Origin: Actinomycetota bacterium | GTDB lineage: Bacteria > Actinomycetota > Thermoleophilia > Solirubrobacterales > Solirubrobacteraceae | Length of the DNA stretch: 12,705 bases | Reading direction: 5' to 3' | Assembly (NCBI GenBank): GCA_009699565.1 | Contig: WLNX01000029.1 | Coordinates: 1 to 12,705, forward strand | Shown: positions 7,177 through 12,705 of the stretch, in pieces | Layout of the letters: each line of letters starts with the position of its first letter | Position numbering within the stretch: position 1 is the first letter of the stretch | The notes under the pieces: model-generated | The model's database searches: none | What the model saw: only the letters and a program-made list of their open reading frames with translations | What the model was told of the DNA's origin: nothing | Translations under genes and position numbers: made by a program

Positions 7177-8081
7177 TAGAAGTAGCCGGTCCGCTTGCGG
7201 TCTTCCATCGCGGCCTCGGTGGCGCGGTCGTCGGCCCGCGTCTCGCCGCGCTCGGTCTTTGTGGAGGCGGAAATCTCGGCGACGACTTCGGGGATCGTTG
7301 CGGCAATTGACTCGACGGCGCCGGTGCAGGTCATGTCGCCAACGGTGCGGTAGCGGACGCTCGCCTCAAACGGCACCTCTCCCTCGAATAGCTCGAGGTA
7401 GTCGGAGGCTGCAAGCAGCATCCCGTCGCGCTCCACCACTTCGCGCTTGTGAGCAAAATAGATCGACGGCAGCGGCAGCCCCTCGGAGTCGATGTAGCGC
7501 CATACGTCCAGCTCCGTCCAGTTGGAGATCGGGAAGGCGCGGATGCTCTCCCCTTTCCGCACGCGGCCGTTATAGAGGCTCCAAAGCTCCGGGCGCTGCG
7601 AGCGCGGCTCCCACTGCCCATTGCGATCCCGGAACGAGAAGACACGCTCCTTTGCGCGGGCGCGCTCTTCGTCGCGGCGGGCGCCGCCGATCGCCGAATC
7701 GAAGCGGTGTTCGGCAAGCGCGTCCAGCAGCGTGACCGTCTGCAGACGGTTGCGGGAAGCACCGGGGCCTGTCTCGTCCACTACCCGGCCGGCGGCGATC
7801 GAATCCTCGACCGAAGCAACGATCAGGCGCTCGCCAAGGCTCTCGATCAGTTCGTCGCGGTAGCTGATCACTTCAGGGAAGTTGTGGCCCGTGTCAACGT
7901 GCATCACCGGAAACGGGAAGCGGCCGGGCCGGAACGCCTTCTCGGCAATCCGCAGCAGCACCAGCGAGTCCTTGCCGCCCGAGAAGAGCAGCACCGGCCG
8001 TTCCATCTCGGCGGCGACTTCCCTCATGATTGTGATCGCCTCGGCTTCCAGCAGGGCGATGCGATCTAGCTCTCGTCTCAT
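7176..8081 (-). CDS. cysD: Sulfate adenylyltransferase small (catalytic) subunit CysD
   Basis: This is the PP-loop ATP pyrophosphatase subunit of ATP sulfurylase, 301 aa, the usual length. It makes APS from sulfate and ATP, with CysN coupling the reaction to GTP hydrolysis. The PP-loop SGGKDS lies at 34-39, followed by HVDTGHNFPE (61-70), the family-typical GGARRDEERARAKERVFSF, FPISNWTELDVWRYI, and the C-terminal RKRTGYF. These distinguish it from the related PAPS reductase CysH. The start is ATG 8081; no clear Shine-Dalgarno is seen. It is the first gene of a two-gene cysD-cysNC operon and is divergent, across 107 bases, from a sulfotransferase gene that would use the PAPS product. No sulfite-forming or sulfide-forming genes are present in the window. 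Confidence 0.97.
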   Translation of the reverse strand: MRRELDRIALLEAEAITIMREVAAEMERPVLLFSGGKDSLVLLRIAEKAFRPGRFPFPVMHVDTGHNFPEVISYRDELIESLGERLIVASVEDSIAAGRVVDETGPGASRNRLQTVTLLDALAEHRFDSAIGGARRDEERARAKERVFSFRDRNGQWEPRSQRPELWSLYNGRVRKGESIRAFPISNWTELDVWRYIDSEGLPLPSIYFAHKREVVERDGMLLAASDYLELFEGEVPFEASVRYRTVGDMTCTGAVESIAATIPEVVAEISASTKTERGETRADDRATEAAMEDRKRTGYF

Positions 8082-8105
8082 GGTCAGTAGATGGGCGCCG
8101 TCACC

Positions 8106-8111
8106 ACTATC
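8106..8111 (-). promoter_or_regulatory. Possible -10 box upstream of cysD
   Basis: On the minus strand this reads GATAGT, five of six matches to TATAGT, and would give a leader of about 20 bases before the cysD ATG. No convincing -35 is seen. A second candidate, TAGACT, lies at 8130-8135 on the same strand. I see no riboswitch-like structure or CysB/SirR-type site I can name. Confidence 0.2.
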
Positions 8112-8152
8112 GGGGACCGGCGTCCGCGCAGTCTAGCCCGGCGGCGCGACTG

Positions 8153-8181
8153 CTGCCACCGCATCAATCTCGCGCTAGGAT
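8153..8181 (+). promoter_or_regulatory. Putative leaderless promoter of the first sulfotransferase gene
   Basis: The -35 candidate CTGCCA (8153-8158, four of six to TTGACA) is separated by 17 bases from the -10 box TAGGAT (8176-8181). The ATG at 8189 is 7 bases after the -10, so the transcript would start at or very near the start codon. This fits the lack of a Shine-Dalgarno site. Confidence 0.4.
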
Positions 8182-8188
8182 CGGCGCC

Positions 8189-8989
8189 ATGGCACACGCG
8201 GCTGACGCATATCTCTGTTCCTATCCAAAGAGCGGTCGCACTTGGATGCGCTTTGCGCTCTCCAACCTGATGGATGAGGTGTACGGCCTGGGGCTGGACC
8301 TCGACATGGAGAACATGTTTGGGCTGATCCCAAACGATGACGGCCGCAAGCTAACCCAGCCCTGGAAGACGCTCGACGCGTACAGCTTCGCCGAGCGCAC
8401 CGATGTGCCGTTTGCGGCGATGAGCCACCTCCCGTGGGAAGAGCGCTTCGCGACCATTCCGGTGGTGCTGCTGATGCGCACTCCGGCCGACTCACTTGTC
8501 TCCCGCTACTACCACATGTCCCGTCACGCTGGAGAGTTCAAGGACGACATTGACCAGTTCGCCCGCGACCCCCTCTACGGCGTTCCCGGGCTGGTCGAAT
8601 ACTTCGCTTCCTGGGAGCCCCATGCAGAAGATCCCAACGTTGTCGCCGTTACATACGAGCAGCTACGCAGCGAACCGCTCGAGCCATTCAGCCGAATCGT
8701 CTCCCAGCTCGGGATCGAGGCGACCGCCGCGCAGATGGAGGCCGCGCTAGAGATGAGCACAGTCGACAGGATGCGCGAAGTTGAACGCAGAAGTGGAGTG
8801 GGCCAGCCCAACGACTACGACCGCAACGACCCTCAGGCGATGCGCGTGCGCAAAGCGCGCGTCGGGGGCTGGCGTGAGGAGCTGAGTTCCGAGACGATCG
8901 ACTACCTGCTGGGCGCCTTCGCGCAGTCGGACTCCGCCTCAGCGCTGCTTGAGCGCTACTCGATCGTCCCTCAGGTCGAACCCGCCTAG
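8189..8989 (+). CDS. PAPS-dependent sulfotransferase (Sulfotransfer_1-like)
   Basis: This 266-aa cytosolic enzyme is predicted to move sulfate from PAPS to a hydroxyl or amine acceptor. The 5'-phosphosulfate loop is YPKSGRTW (12-19), with Lys14 in the catalytic position. The 3'-phosphate-binding motif is LMRTPADSLVSRYYH (95-109), with Arg97 and Ser105 at the usual eight-residue spacing. The C-terminal RKARVGGWRE (221-230) matches the GxxGxW(K/R) PAPS-binding loop. The catalytic base may be His80 in MSHLPW. The protein resembles the cytosolic sulfotransferase family (SULT/NodH-like and bacterial aryl or lipid sulfotransferases) rather than PAPS reductase. It starts 107 bases from divergent cysD and its stop overlaps the stop of the MFS gene. 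The acceptor cannot be deduced. Confidence 0.9.
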   Translation: MAHAADAYLCSYPKSGRTWMRFALSNLMDEVYGLGLDLDMENMFGLIPNDDGRKLTQPWKTLDAYSFAERTDVPFAAMSHLPWEERFATIPVVLLMRTPADSLVSRYYHMSRHAGEFKDDIDQFARDPLYGVPGLVEYFASWEPHAEDPNVVAVTYEQLRSEPLEPFSRIVSQLGIEATAAQMEAALEMSTVDRMREVERRSGVGQPNDYDRNDPQAMRVRKARVGGWREELSSETIDYLLGAFAQSDSASALLERYSIVPQVEPA

Positions 8990-8993
8990 GCGG
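8982..8993. repeat. 12-bp perfect palindrome at the convergent sulfotransferase/MFS stop codons
   Basis: CCGCCTAGGCGG reads the same on both strands and is centred on the CTAG that supplies both stop codons. An overlapping alternative pairs CCCGC (8981-8985) with GCGGG (8996-9000). Either could form a short hairpin at the transcript ends, but there is no T-run, so a terminator role is only a possibility. Confidence 0.35.
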
Positions 8994-10398
8994 CTGCGGG
9001 CTCTGCTGCGGATTCGCCGGCTTCCTTGCGCTTGCGCGCAGGCGGCTTGCCCGGATCCTTGAACATCCGCATCGCCCAGGCCAGCGCCAGCGCGAGAAGG
9101 ATGATGCCCGCGCCGATGAACGAGGTGGTCGCCATCCCTTGGGCGAGGGCCTCTTGGCCAGCATCGAGCGCAGCCTGCGGCAGCGTCGTCGAGTCCGAGG
9201 GGTGCTGAACTTCGGCATAGATCTGCGTCGCCGAGTAGCCGGCAGTTGCAGTGATGCCGGCGAGGGCGAGCGAGTTGGTGAGTCCGCCCAGAATAATTGA
9301 TCCGAGCGTGTTGCCGGATTGGGAGGCGACGGTCATCGTCCCAGAGATCATCCCGCGCTCGCGCTCGTCGGCGTCGGTGATCGCCTGCACGTTGACGGGC
9401 GTCGTCGCCATGTTGACTGCGATTCCGAGGATGAACATTGGAATCACGATCCCGATGTAGCTCTCCCAGTCGAGCGCGAAGCCCAGCAGAACCAAGCAGC
9501 CCGAGACACCGAGGAAGCCGAGCACGGTAGGCATACGCCAGCCGATCTTGTCCTTCATGCGGCCGGCGACGAGACCGCCGACCGCGATCCCGGCGATCCC
9601 CGGCAGCATCGCGAGGCCAGTGACGAACGGGCTGTAGCCCAAGACGCTTTGGAAGTAGATCCCGGCGTAGACGAAGATCCAGATCAGCGGCAGCCGAACG
9701 AAGAAGATCAGCCATAGACCCGAGCGCAGCGACGGGCGGCGCAGCATCTTCATCGTGACGAGGCGACGTTTCTCCTTGTCGATGCCCTCGCCGGCCATAC
9801 GCAGGTACATGTGGACCAGGACCAGCAGCGGCATCAGGATTAGCGGATTGATGTAGAAGATCCAGCGCCAGTCAACGAAGTCAACCAGCGCGCCGCCCAG
9901 CAGCGGCCCAACCGCCAGACCGATGGCGCTGACGGCGGCGTAGATTCCGAACGCGGTACCGGTCTTCCCAGCCGGGGCCACGCGCGTGACGAGCGCCTGA
10001 ATGCAGGGCATCAGGATTGCAGCGCCAAGTCCCTGGACTACGCGGCCCGCAATCAGCAGCTTCTCGTCCCCGGCTGCGCCGCACATCAGCGAGCCGATCG
10101 AGAAGACAATGAGGCCGAGGTTCATTCCCCGGATCTGGCCGATGCGATCGCCGAGCATCCCGCCCGGGATCAGCAGCACCGTGAACGCGATCAGGTAGGC
10201 GTTGACGACCCACTGACCCTGCGAGGGACTGAGGGCAAGATCCTGCTCGACGGTTGGGAGAGCAACCGAGATGATCGTCAAGTCGATCGCAGTGACGAGG
10301 CTCGCCATCGCGAGCACGAAGATCGAAACCTTCCAGCCCTTCTTGGAGAGCAGCCCGGAGCCGTCACCTTCGGGCTGTGAAGCAGCGTCAGTAGCCAT
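8986..10398 (-). CDS. MFS drug/metabolite exporter, DHA2 (EmrB/QacA)-like, 12 predicted helices
   Basis: This 470-aa proton-driven inner-membrane transporter probably exports a small molecule. Early motifs are typical of the DHA2 group: AIDLTIISVALPTVEQDL in helix 1, motif A GGMLGDRIGQIRG between helices 2 and 3, RVVQGLGAAILMP in helix 4, and motif C AIGLAVGPLLGGALVDFVDWRW in part across helix 5 to the loop. I count 12 hydrophobic spans, not the 14 usual for DHA2: after helix 6 the chain goes straight to MLRRPSLRSG, without the usual extra pair. A long loop precedes the last helix, and the C-terminal tail is Lys/Arg- then Ala-rich. I chose ATG 10398, which overlaps the upstream sulfotransferase stop by 11 bases; the TTG at 10440 lies deep inside that gene. 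Coupling to a sulfotransferase suggests export of a sulfated product, but substrate prediction for MFS proteins is weak. Confidence 0.88.
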   Translation of the reverse strand: MATDAASQPEGDGSGLLSKKGWKVSIFVLAMASLVTAIDLTIISVALPTVEQDLALSPSQGQWVVNAYLIAFTVLLIPGGMLGDRIGQIRGMNLGLIVFSIGSLMCGAAGDEKLLIAGRVVQGLGAAILMPCIQALVTRVAPAGKTGTAFGIYAAVSAIGLAVGPLLGGALVDFVDWRWIFYINPLILMPLLVLVHMYLRMAGEGIDKEKRRLVTMKMLRRPSLRSGLWLIFFVRLPLIWIFVYAGIYFQSVLGYSPFVTGLAMLPGIAGIAVGGLVAGRMKDKIGWRMPTVLGFLGVSGCLVLLGFALDWESYIGIVIPMFILGIAVNMATTPVNVQAITDADERERGMISGTMTVASQSGNTLGSIILGGLTNSLALAGITATAGYSATQIYAEVQHPSDSTTLPQAALDAGQEALAQGMATTSFIGAGIILLALALAWAMRMFKDPGKPPARKRKEAGESAAEPAAA

Positions 10399-11263
10399 AG
10401 TTCCGCAGAATACCGCCGATCTCGGCGTCGAGTGCTTCAATCTCCCGCTCGCTCAGGTGCTCGCGCCATCCGCCTGGGCTGGCGCGGCGGATCTCCTTGC
10501 CGCTCCCTTTCTGGTCGTCAGGGACGTTGGCATGGGATTCGGCGCGGACAATCTCGTCAAGAAGTTCGGGGTCGCAATCGATGCCGAGCATCTCCAGCAG
10601 TTCGCCAACGACCCGCTGCGGCTCCGCCAGCAGCTCCTCGTAGCGAACCATTGCGCGCCGCGCCGGGTCATGCCTGTCGTAAGCAGCGCTGACAACCTCG
10701 GTGCGGTACTTCCAGACCGCGGCCTGCCAGCGGATGAACGCCAAGCGGTCCTCTGGAGTTACCGAATAGGCGCCGTCCTGCGAGGCCCAGCTTCCGTCGG
10801 CGTACGCGTCGAGCCAGGAGTCAACGACGTCGCGCCCGTCGCGCAGCAGGAAGATCAGCCTTGAGTCGGGCTGCAAGGCCAGCAGCTCCTGCGCCATCTG
10901 AGAGCCGCCGGGTTCTTTGATCACGACTCTCGTCGAAGGGTCGCGCCAGTCGGGGGAGGAGCCGTCAAGCTGAGCCCCCATCCGGGCCATGAAGAACTCA
11001 GCCAAAGCTGGCCGCCAAGCCTCTTCGTAGCGCTTGTTGAAGAAATAATCCTCGCGATCCTCCTTGACCGCCATGAACGTCGTCAGCGACGGAGGCTGGG
11101 GCGTCTGCCATGCCAACGCGATCGGTCGCCACAGCCCAAGATGGTGGCCGAGGCCGGTCTCGTCGACGCCGATGACAGCTGGATGACGCCGGAGCATCCG
11201 CAGCAGCCAGGTAGAGCCGCTGCGGGACGAGCCAAGAATCCAAGTCAGGTCGGGGTTAGCCAC
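10388..11263 (-). CDS. PAPS-dependent sulfotransferase (second, divergent type)
   Basis: This 291-aa enzyme is predicted to use PAPS to sulfate an unknown acceptor. The 5'-phosphosulfate loop is LGSSRSGSTWLLRML (10-24), with Arg in place of the usual Lys, as in the Sulfotransfer_3/Stf0 and heparan-type groups. The 3'-phosphate motif is FLLRDGRDVVDSWL (138-151), with Arg141 and Ser149 spaced by eight. The C-terminal ASPGGWREHLS (261-271) supplies the PAPS-binding loop, and KEPGG (116-120) is a common family motif. It is clearly different from the sulfotransferase at 8189-8989, so the two probably act on different positions or substrates. The start is GTG 11263, 28 bases after the membrane-protein stop; a TAAGCT box sits 10 bases upstream. 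Its stop lies within the start of the MFS exporter gene, which implies co-translation. Confidence 0.88.
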   Translation of the reverse strand: MANPDLTWILGSSRSGSTWLLRMLRRHPAVIGVDETGLGHHLGLWRPIALAWQTPQPPSLTTFMAVKEDREDYFFNKRYEEAWRPALAEFFMARMGAQLDGSSPDWRDPSTRVVIKEPGGSQMAQELLALQPDSRLIFLLRDGRDVVDSWLDAYADGSWASQDGAYSVTPEDRLAFIRWQAAVWKYRTEVVSAAYDRHDPARRAMVRYEELLAEPQRVVGELLEMLGIDCDPELLDEIVRAESHANVPDDQKGSGKEIRRASPGGWREHLSEREIEALDAEIGGILRNYGY

Positions 11264-11273
11264 TGGGAGGCGA

Positions 11274-11279
11274 AGCTTA
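11274..11279 (-). promoter_or_regulatory. Possible internal -10 box before the second sulfotransferase gene
   Basis: On the minus strand this reads TAAGCT (TANNNT), ending 10 bases before the GTG start. It lies in the 28-base gap after the membrane-protein gene. It could give extra, nearly leaderless transcription of the sulfotransferase and exporter, but the motif is short and no -35 is evident. Confidence 0.2.
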
Positions 11280-11291
11280 GTCTGCCGCCGA

Positions 11292-12119
11292 TCAGTTCGG
11301 CTCCACGATCCGCAGGCGCCCGTCGCCGCGCACTTGCAGCGCCCAGAAGGTCAGGGTTAAGGCAATGCCAATCCCAACCAGCATCCAGCCGACCCAGCCC
11401 GGCGCGCTGTGGAAGGCGAGTGACAGAATGCCGCTGGGAATAAACCAGAAGCTGATGTCCCGAAGCAGAGCCCAGATCCCGGGGAACGGCGGCTCGCCGG
11501 CTTGGCGGGCAAGCGCGCGGCGGTCGATCCAGATTGTCAGGTTGAAGGCCACAATCAGAGGCGCCGTCTGAAGGATCCAGCCTGTCCAGAGGTCTGTCGC
11601 CAGATCGGGCAGGACAAACTCGCCGTATCCGCCTGCCAACGCGGCGAAGGTGAGCGCCAGCGCCCAGATCCAGGTCCCGACTCGGTCTAGGCGCTCCAGC
11701 AGCTCCGGTGCCGCGTTGGGGAATCGGCTGATCGTGTACTGAGTCGTGAACGGCCGGCCGACTACCAGCGAGCCATAGGCGAGCAGTGCGACAGCAACAT
11801 TCGCGACTTCGTCGGCGTGGTCGTTGAGCCAAGACGTGACCGAGGGGCCGGAGACTGCCGCCACCACGCTCAATGCGGCGAAGAAGACGAGGTCCGAAAG
11901 TTCAAGGATTTTGGCCTCTTCGCCGCGGAGCTTGGAGGCCAAAACCAGCAGCGCCGAGAGGCCGAGTGCCACCAGCGACGCACCGAGGAACGTCATTGGG
12001 CCGACAAGGAACGCAACCGCAAACCAAGGCAGCAGGCCGGTGACCGGATCGTCCAGCAGAAGCAGTATTCCGTCGGGGCGATCCGGGTCCTGTTCGCGGC
12101 GTCGAGCGGTGAGGCGCAC
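11292..12119 (-). CDS. Multi-span integral membrane protein of unknown function
   Basis: I do not recognise this 275-aa protein with confidence. It has seven or eight hydrophobic spans (roughly 28-45, 46-62, 75-91, 104-120, 147-168, 177-198, 213-236 and 243-262) and a basic N-terminus, RLTARRREQ, without a cleavable signal. A conserved-looking GRPFTTQYT (121-129) follows span 4, and an acidic/amphipathic stretch PELLERLDR (138-146) follows that. The layout vaguely resembles septation-protein-A or VC0807-like membrane proteins, but this is only an impression. The start is GTG 12119; an in-frame stop lies four codons upstream, so there is no earlier start. It is the first gene of a likely operon with a sulfotransferase (28 bases downstream) and an MFS exporter. 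It could be a membrane partner or the enzyme that makes or presents the acceptor, but nothing in the sequence shows this. Confidence 0.72.
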   Translation of the reverse strand: MRLTARRREQDPDRPDGILLLLDDPVTGLLPWFAVAFLVGPMTFLGASLVALGLSALLVLASKLRGEEAKILELSDLVFFAALSVVAAVSGPSVTSWLNDHADEVANVAVALLAYGSLVVGRPFTTQYTISRFPNAAPELLERLDRVGTWIWALALTFAALAGGYGEFVLPDLATDLWTGWILQTAPLIVAFNLTIWIDRRALARQAGEPPFPGIWALLRDISFWFIPSGILSLAFHSAPGWVGWMLVGIGIALTLTFWALQVRGDGRLRIVEPN

Positions 12120-12162
12120 ATGCGACTTCTACCACCGGTTGCGGCACCCGGCCCCGCCGCCT

Positions 12163-12185
12163 GCCACAACTGTCACATCAGTGGC
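12163..12185. repeat. Inverted repeat in the divergent gap between membrane-protein and secreted-protein genes
   Basis: GCCAC (12163-12167) is mirrored by GTGGC (12181-12185), with an inner ACTG/CAGT pair in a slightly shifted register. It lies in the 128-base gap between the divergent starts at 12119 and 12248 and could be an operator or a minor hairpin. The arms are short. Confidence 0.22.
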
Positions 12186-12186
12186 C

Positions 12187-12200
12187 AGCTAGTGGTAGCT
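12187..12200. repeat. Small perfect inverted repeat AGCTA-gtgg-TAGCT
   Basis: The two 5-base arms (12187-12191 and 12196-12200) are perfect, with a 4-base spacer, about 47 bases before the ATG at 12248. The right arm overlaps a TAGCTT that could serve as a -10 box for the secreted-protein gene. That placement fits an operator, but evidence is limited to the symmetry. Confidence 0.25.
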
Positions 12201-12237
12201 TTCTCGCCAGATCGGCGGTCGTCGCCGACATCTACTT

Positions 12238-12243
12238 GGGAGA
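12238..12243 (+). promoter_or_regulatory. Shine-Dalgarno site of the secreted-protein gene
   Basis: GGGAGA lies a few bases before ATG 12248. It is the clearest ribosome-binding site in the window and fixes this start; most other genes here have none or a weak one. Confidence 0.55.
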
Positions 12244-12247
12244 GAAG

Positions 12248-12705
12248 ATGCTTAAGAACCGTGTTGCACTCGGAGCAGTACTCGTTGTCGCGCTTGCGAT
12301 GGTCCCGGCCTCCGCTGCCTTCGCCGCCCCCGGCTGCGACCCGCTCGACACCCGCTCCTGCCTGCTCCCTTGGCCAAGCAACTTCCACACCGTCAAGCAG
12401 AAGGGCTCCGACACCGGCCTGCGCCTCAACCTCGCGGCCTCACAGTTCCCGATGAACATTCCGACGCCTCCGAAGCTGCCGGTTCCGGGCTTCCCGCCGG
12501 AGCTGAACCGCAACGACGGCTTCAGCCCCGGCACCAACATCCTCACTTTCGTCCCCGGCCTGAGCCTGGCCGACAGCGGCGCGGTGCCGATCAACAACCT
12601 CGCCAAGTACGCCGACGCCAACGCGCCGATCATCGTGCTCGACGCCAAGACCTTGAAGCGCCAGCCAATCTGGGCCGAGCTCGACACCAACCCCGACGCC
12701 GTTGC
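12248..12705 (+). CDS. Secreted protein, N-terminal part (3' end beyond the window)
   Basis: The frame from ATG 12248 stays open to the window edge (152 codons). The start has a good Shine-Dalgarno. Residues 1-26 form a Sec signal peptide: Lys3/Arg5, a hydrophobic core VALGAVLVVALAMV, and a cleavage site after AFA (residue 26). Lipoprotein processing at Cys30 is unlikely because the preceding residues (A-P-G) fit a lipobox poorly. The mature part begins with CDPLDTRSCLLPWPSNF (30-46), whose two Cys could pair, then DTGLRLNL (55-62) and NRNDGFSPGTNIL (87-99). This start resembles large secreted or surface proteins, such as those with a bacterial virulence-factor lipase N-terminal domain, which open with a similar D-P-x-LPFPND pattern. 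That assignment is from memory of the pattern and is tentative. It is divergent from the membrane-protein operon. Confidence 0.8.
   Translation, partial: MLKNRVALGAVLVVALAMVPASAAFAAPGCDPLDTRSCLLPWPSNFHTVKQKGSDTGLRLNLAASQFPMNIPTPPKLPVPGFPPELNRNDGFSPGTNILTFVPGLSLADSGAVPINNLAKYADANAPIIVLDAKTLKRQPIWAELDTNPDAV

Noticed and set aside
5254..8081. Assimilatory sulfate reduction or nodulation (NodPQ) locus
   Set aside because: No cysH, cysI, cysJ or sulfite genes and no nodABC genes are present; the sulfotransferase neighbours favour a PAPS-supply role.
8986..10440. Longer exporter reading frame starting at TTG 10440
   Set aside because: It would overlap the sulfotransferase by 53 bases and add 14 polar residues not typical of the family. 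ATG 10398 gives a normal MFS N-terminus and a short coupling overlap.
12232..12690. 152-aa minus-strand open frame near the right edge
   Set aside because: It is opposite the secreted-protein gene, which has a signal peptide and Shine-Dalgarno; this frame has neither.
1..12705. CRISPR arrays, insertion sequences, tRNA or rRNA genes
   Set aside because: No direct repeat series, transposase motif, terminal inverted repeats or RNA-gene structure was found on reading both strands by eye.

Overview
The window is GC-rich, densely coded DNA from a free-living bacterium, most likely an actinobacterium and perhaps a Thermoleophilia/Solirubrobacterales-type lineage. The support is indirect: GTG starts, several genes with a TANNNT -10 box only 6-10 bases before the start codon (leaderless style), weak or absent Shine-Dalgarno sites, a WS/DGAT acyltransferase, and cyclic-nucleotide-binding domains fused to enzymes. 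No rRNA, tRNA, mobile element, CRISPR array or long repeat is visible, and no gene-free stretch exceeds about 130 bases.

Region 1 (2-1669, + strand) is the 3' part of a CheA-type hybrid histidine kinase: P3 dimerisation, P4 ATPase, P5 CheW-like and a C-terminal receiver domain. Its end overlaps the end of the next gene, which runs the other way.

Region 2 (1656-5257) is the most unusual part. Two lipid enzymes are transcribed divergently from a 59-base gap. The minus-strand gene encodes a cyclic-nucleotide-binding domain followed by a patatin-like (NTE/RssA-type) lipid hydrolase. The plus-strand gene encodes a WS/DGAT-type acyltransferase (wax ester/triacylglycerol synthesis) followed by its own cyclic-nucleotide-binding domain. 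A predicted lipid-breaking and a predicted lipid-making enzyme thus each carry the same kind of sensor, with intact phosphate-binding cassettes, and share one promoter region. I infer a cAMP/cGMP-tuned lipid storage or turnover switch.

Region 3 (5254-12119) looks like a sulfonation module. cysD and a cysN-cysC fusion (minus strand, stop and start codons overlapping) activate sulfate to APS and then PAPS. A PAPS-dependent sulfotransferase gene runs divergently from cysD. A second minus-strand operon encodes a multi-span membrane protein, a second sulfotransferase of a different type, and an MFS exporter whose start overlaps the sulfotransferase stop. There is no cysH/cysI here, so the PAPS probably serves sulfate transfer to a metabolite or lipid, possibly followed by export; the acceptor is unknown.

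Region 4 (12248-12705, + strand) is the 5' end of a secreted protein gene that runs off the window, with a clear signal peptide and a Shine-Dalgarno site. Two convergent gene pairs end in exactly the same way, sharing a CTAG tetramer as overlapping stop codons; one of them sits beside a perfect 9-bp GC-rich hairpin that may act as a terminator.
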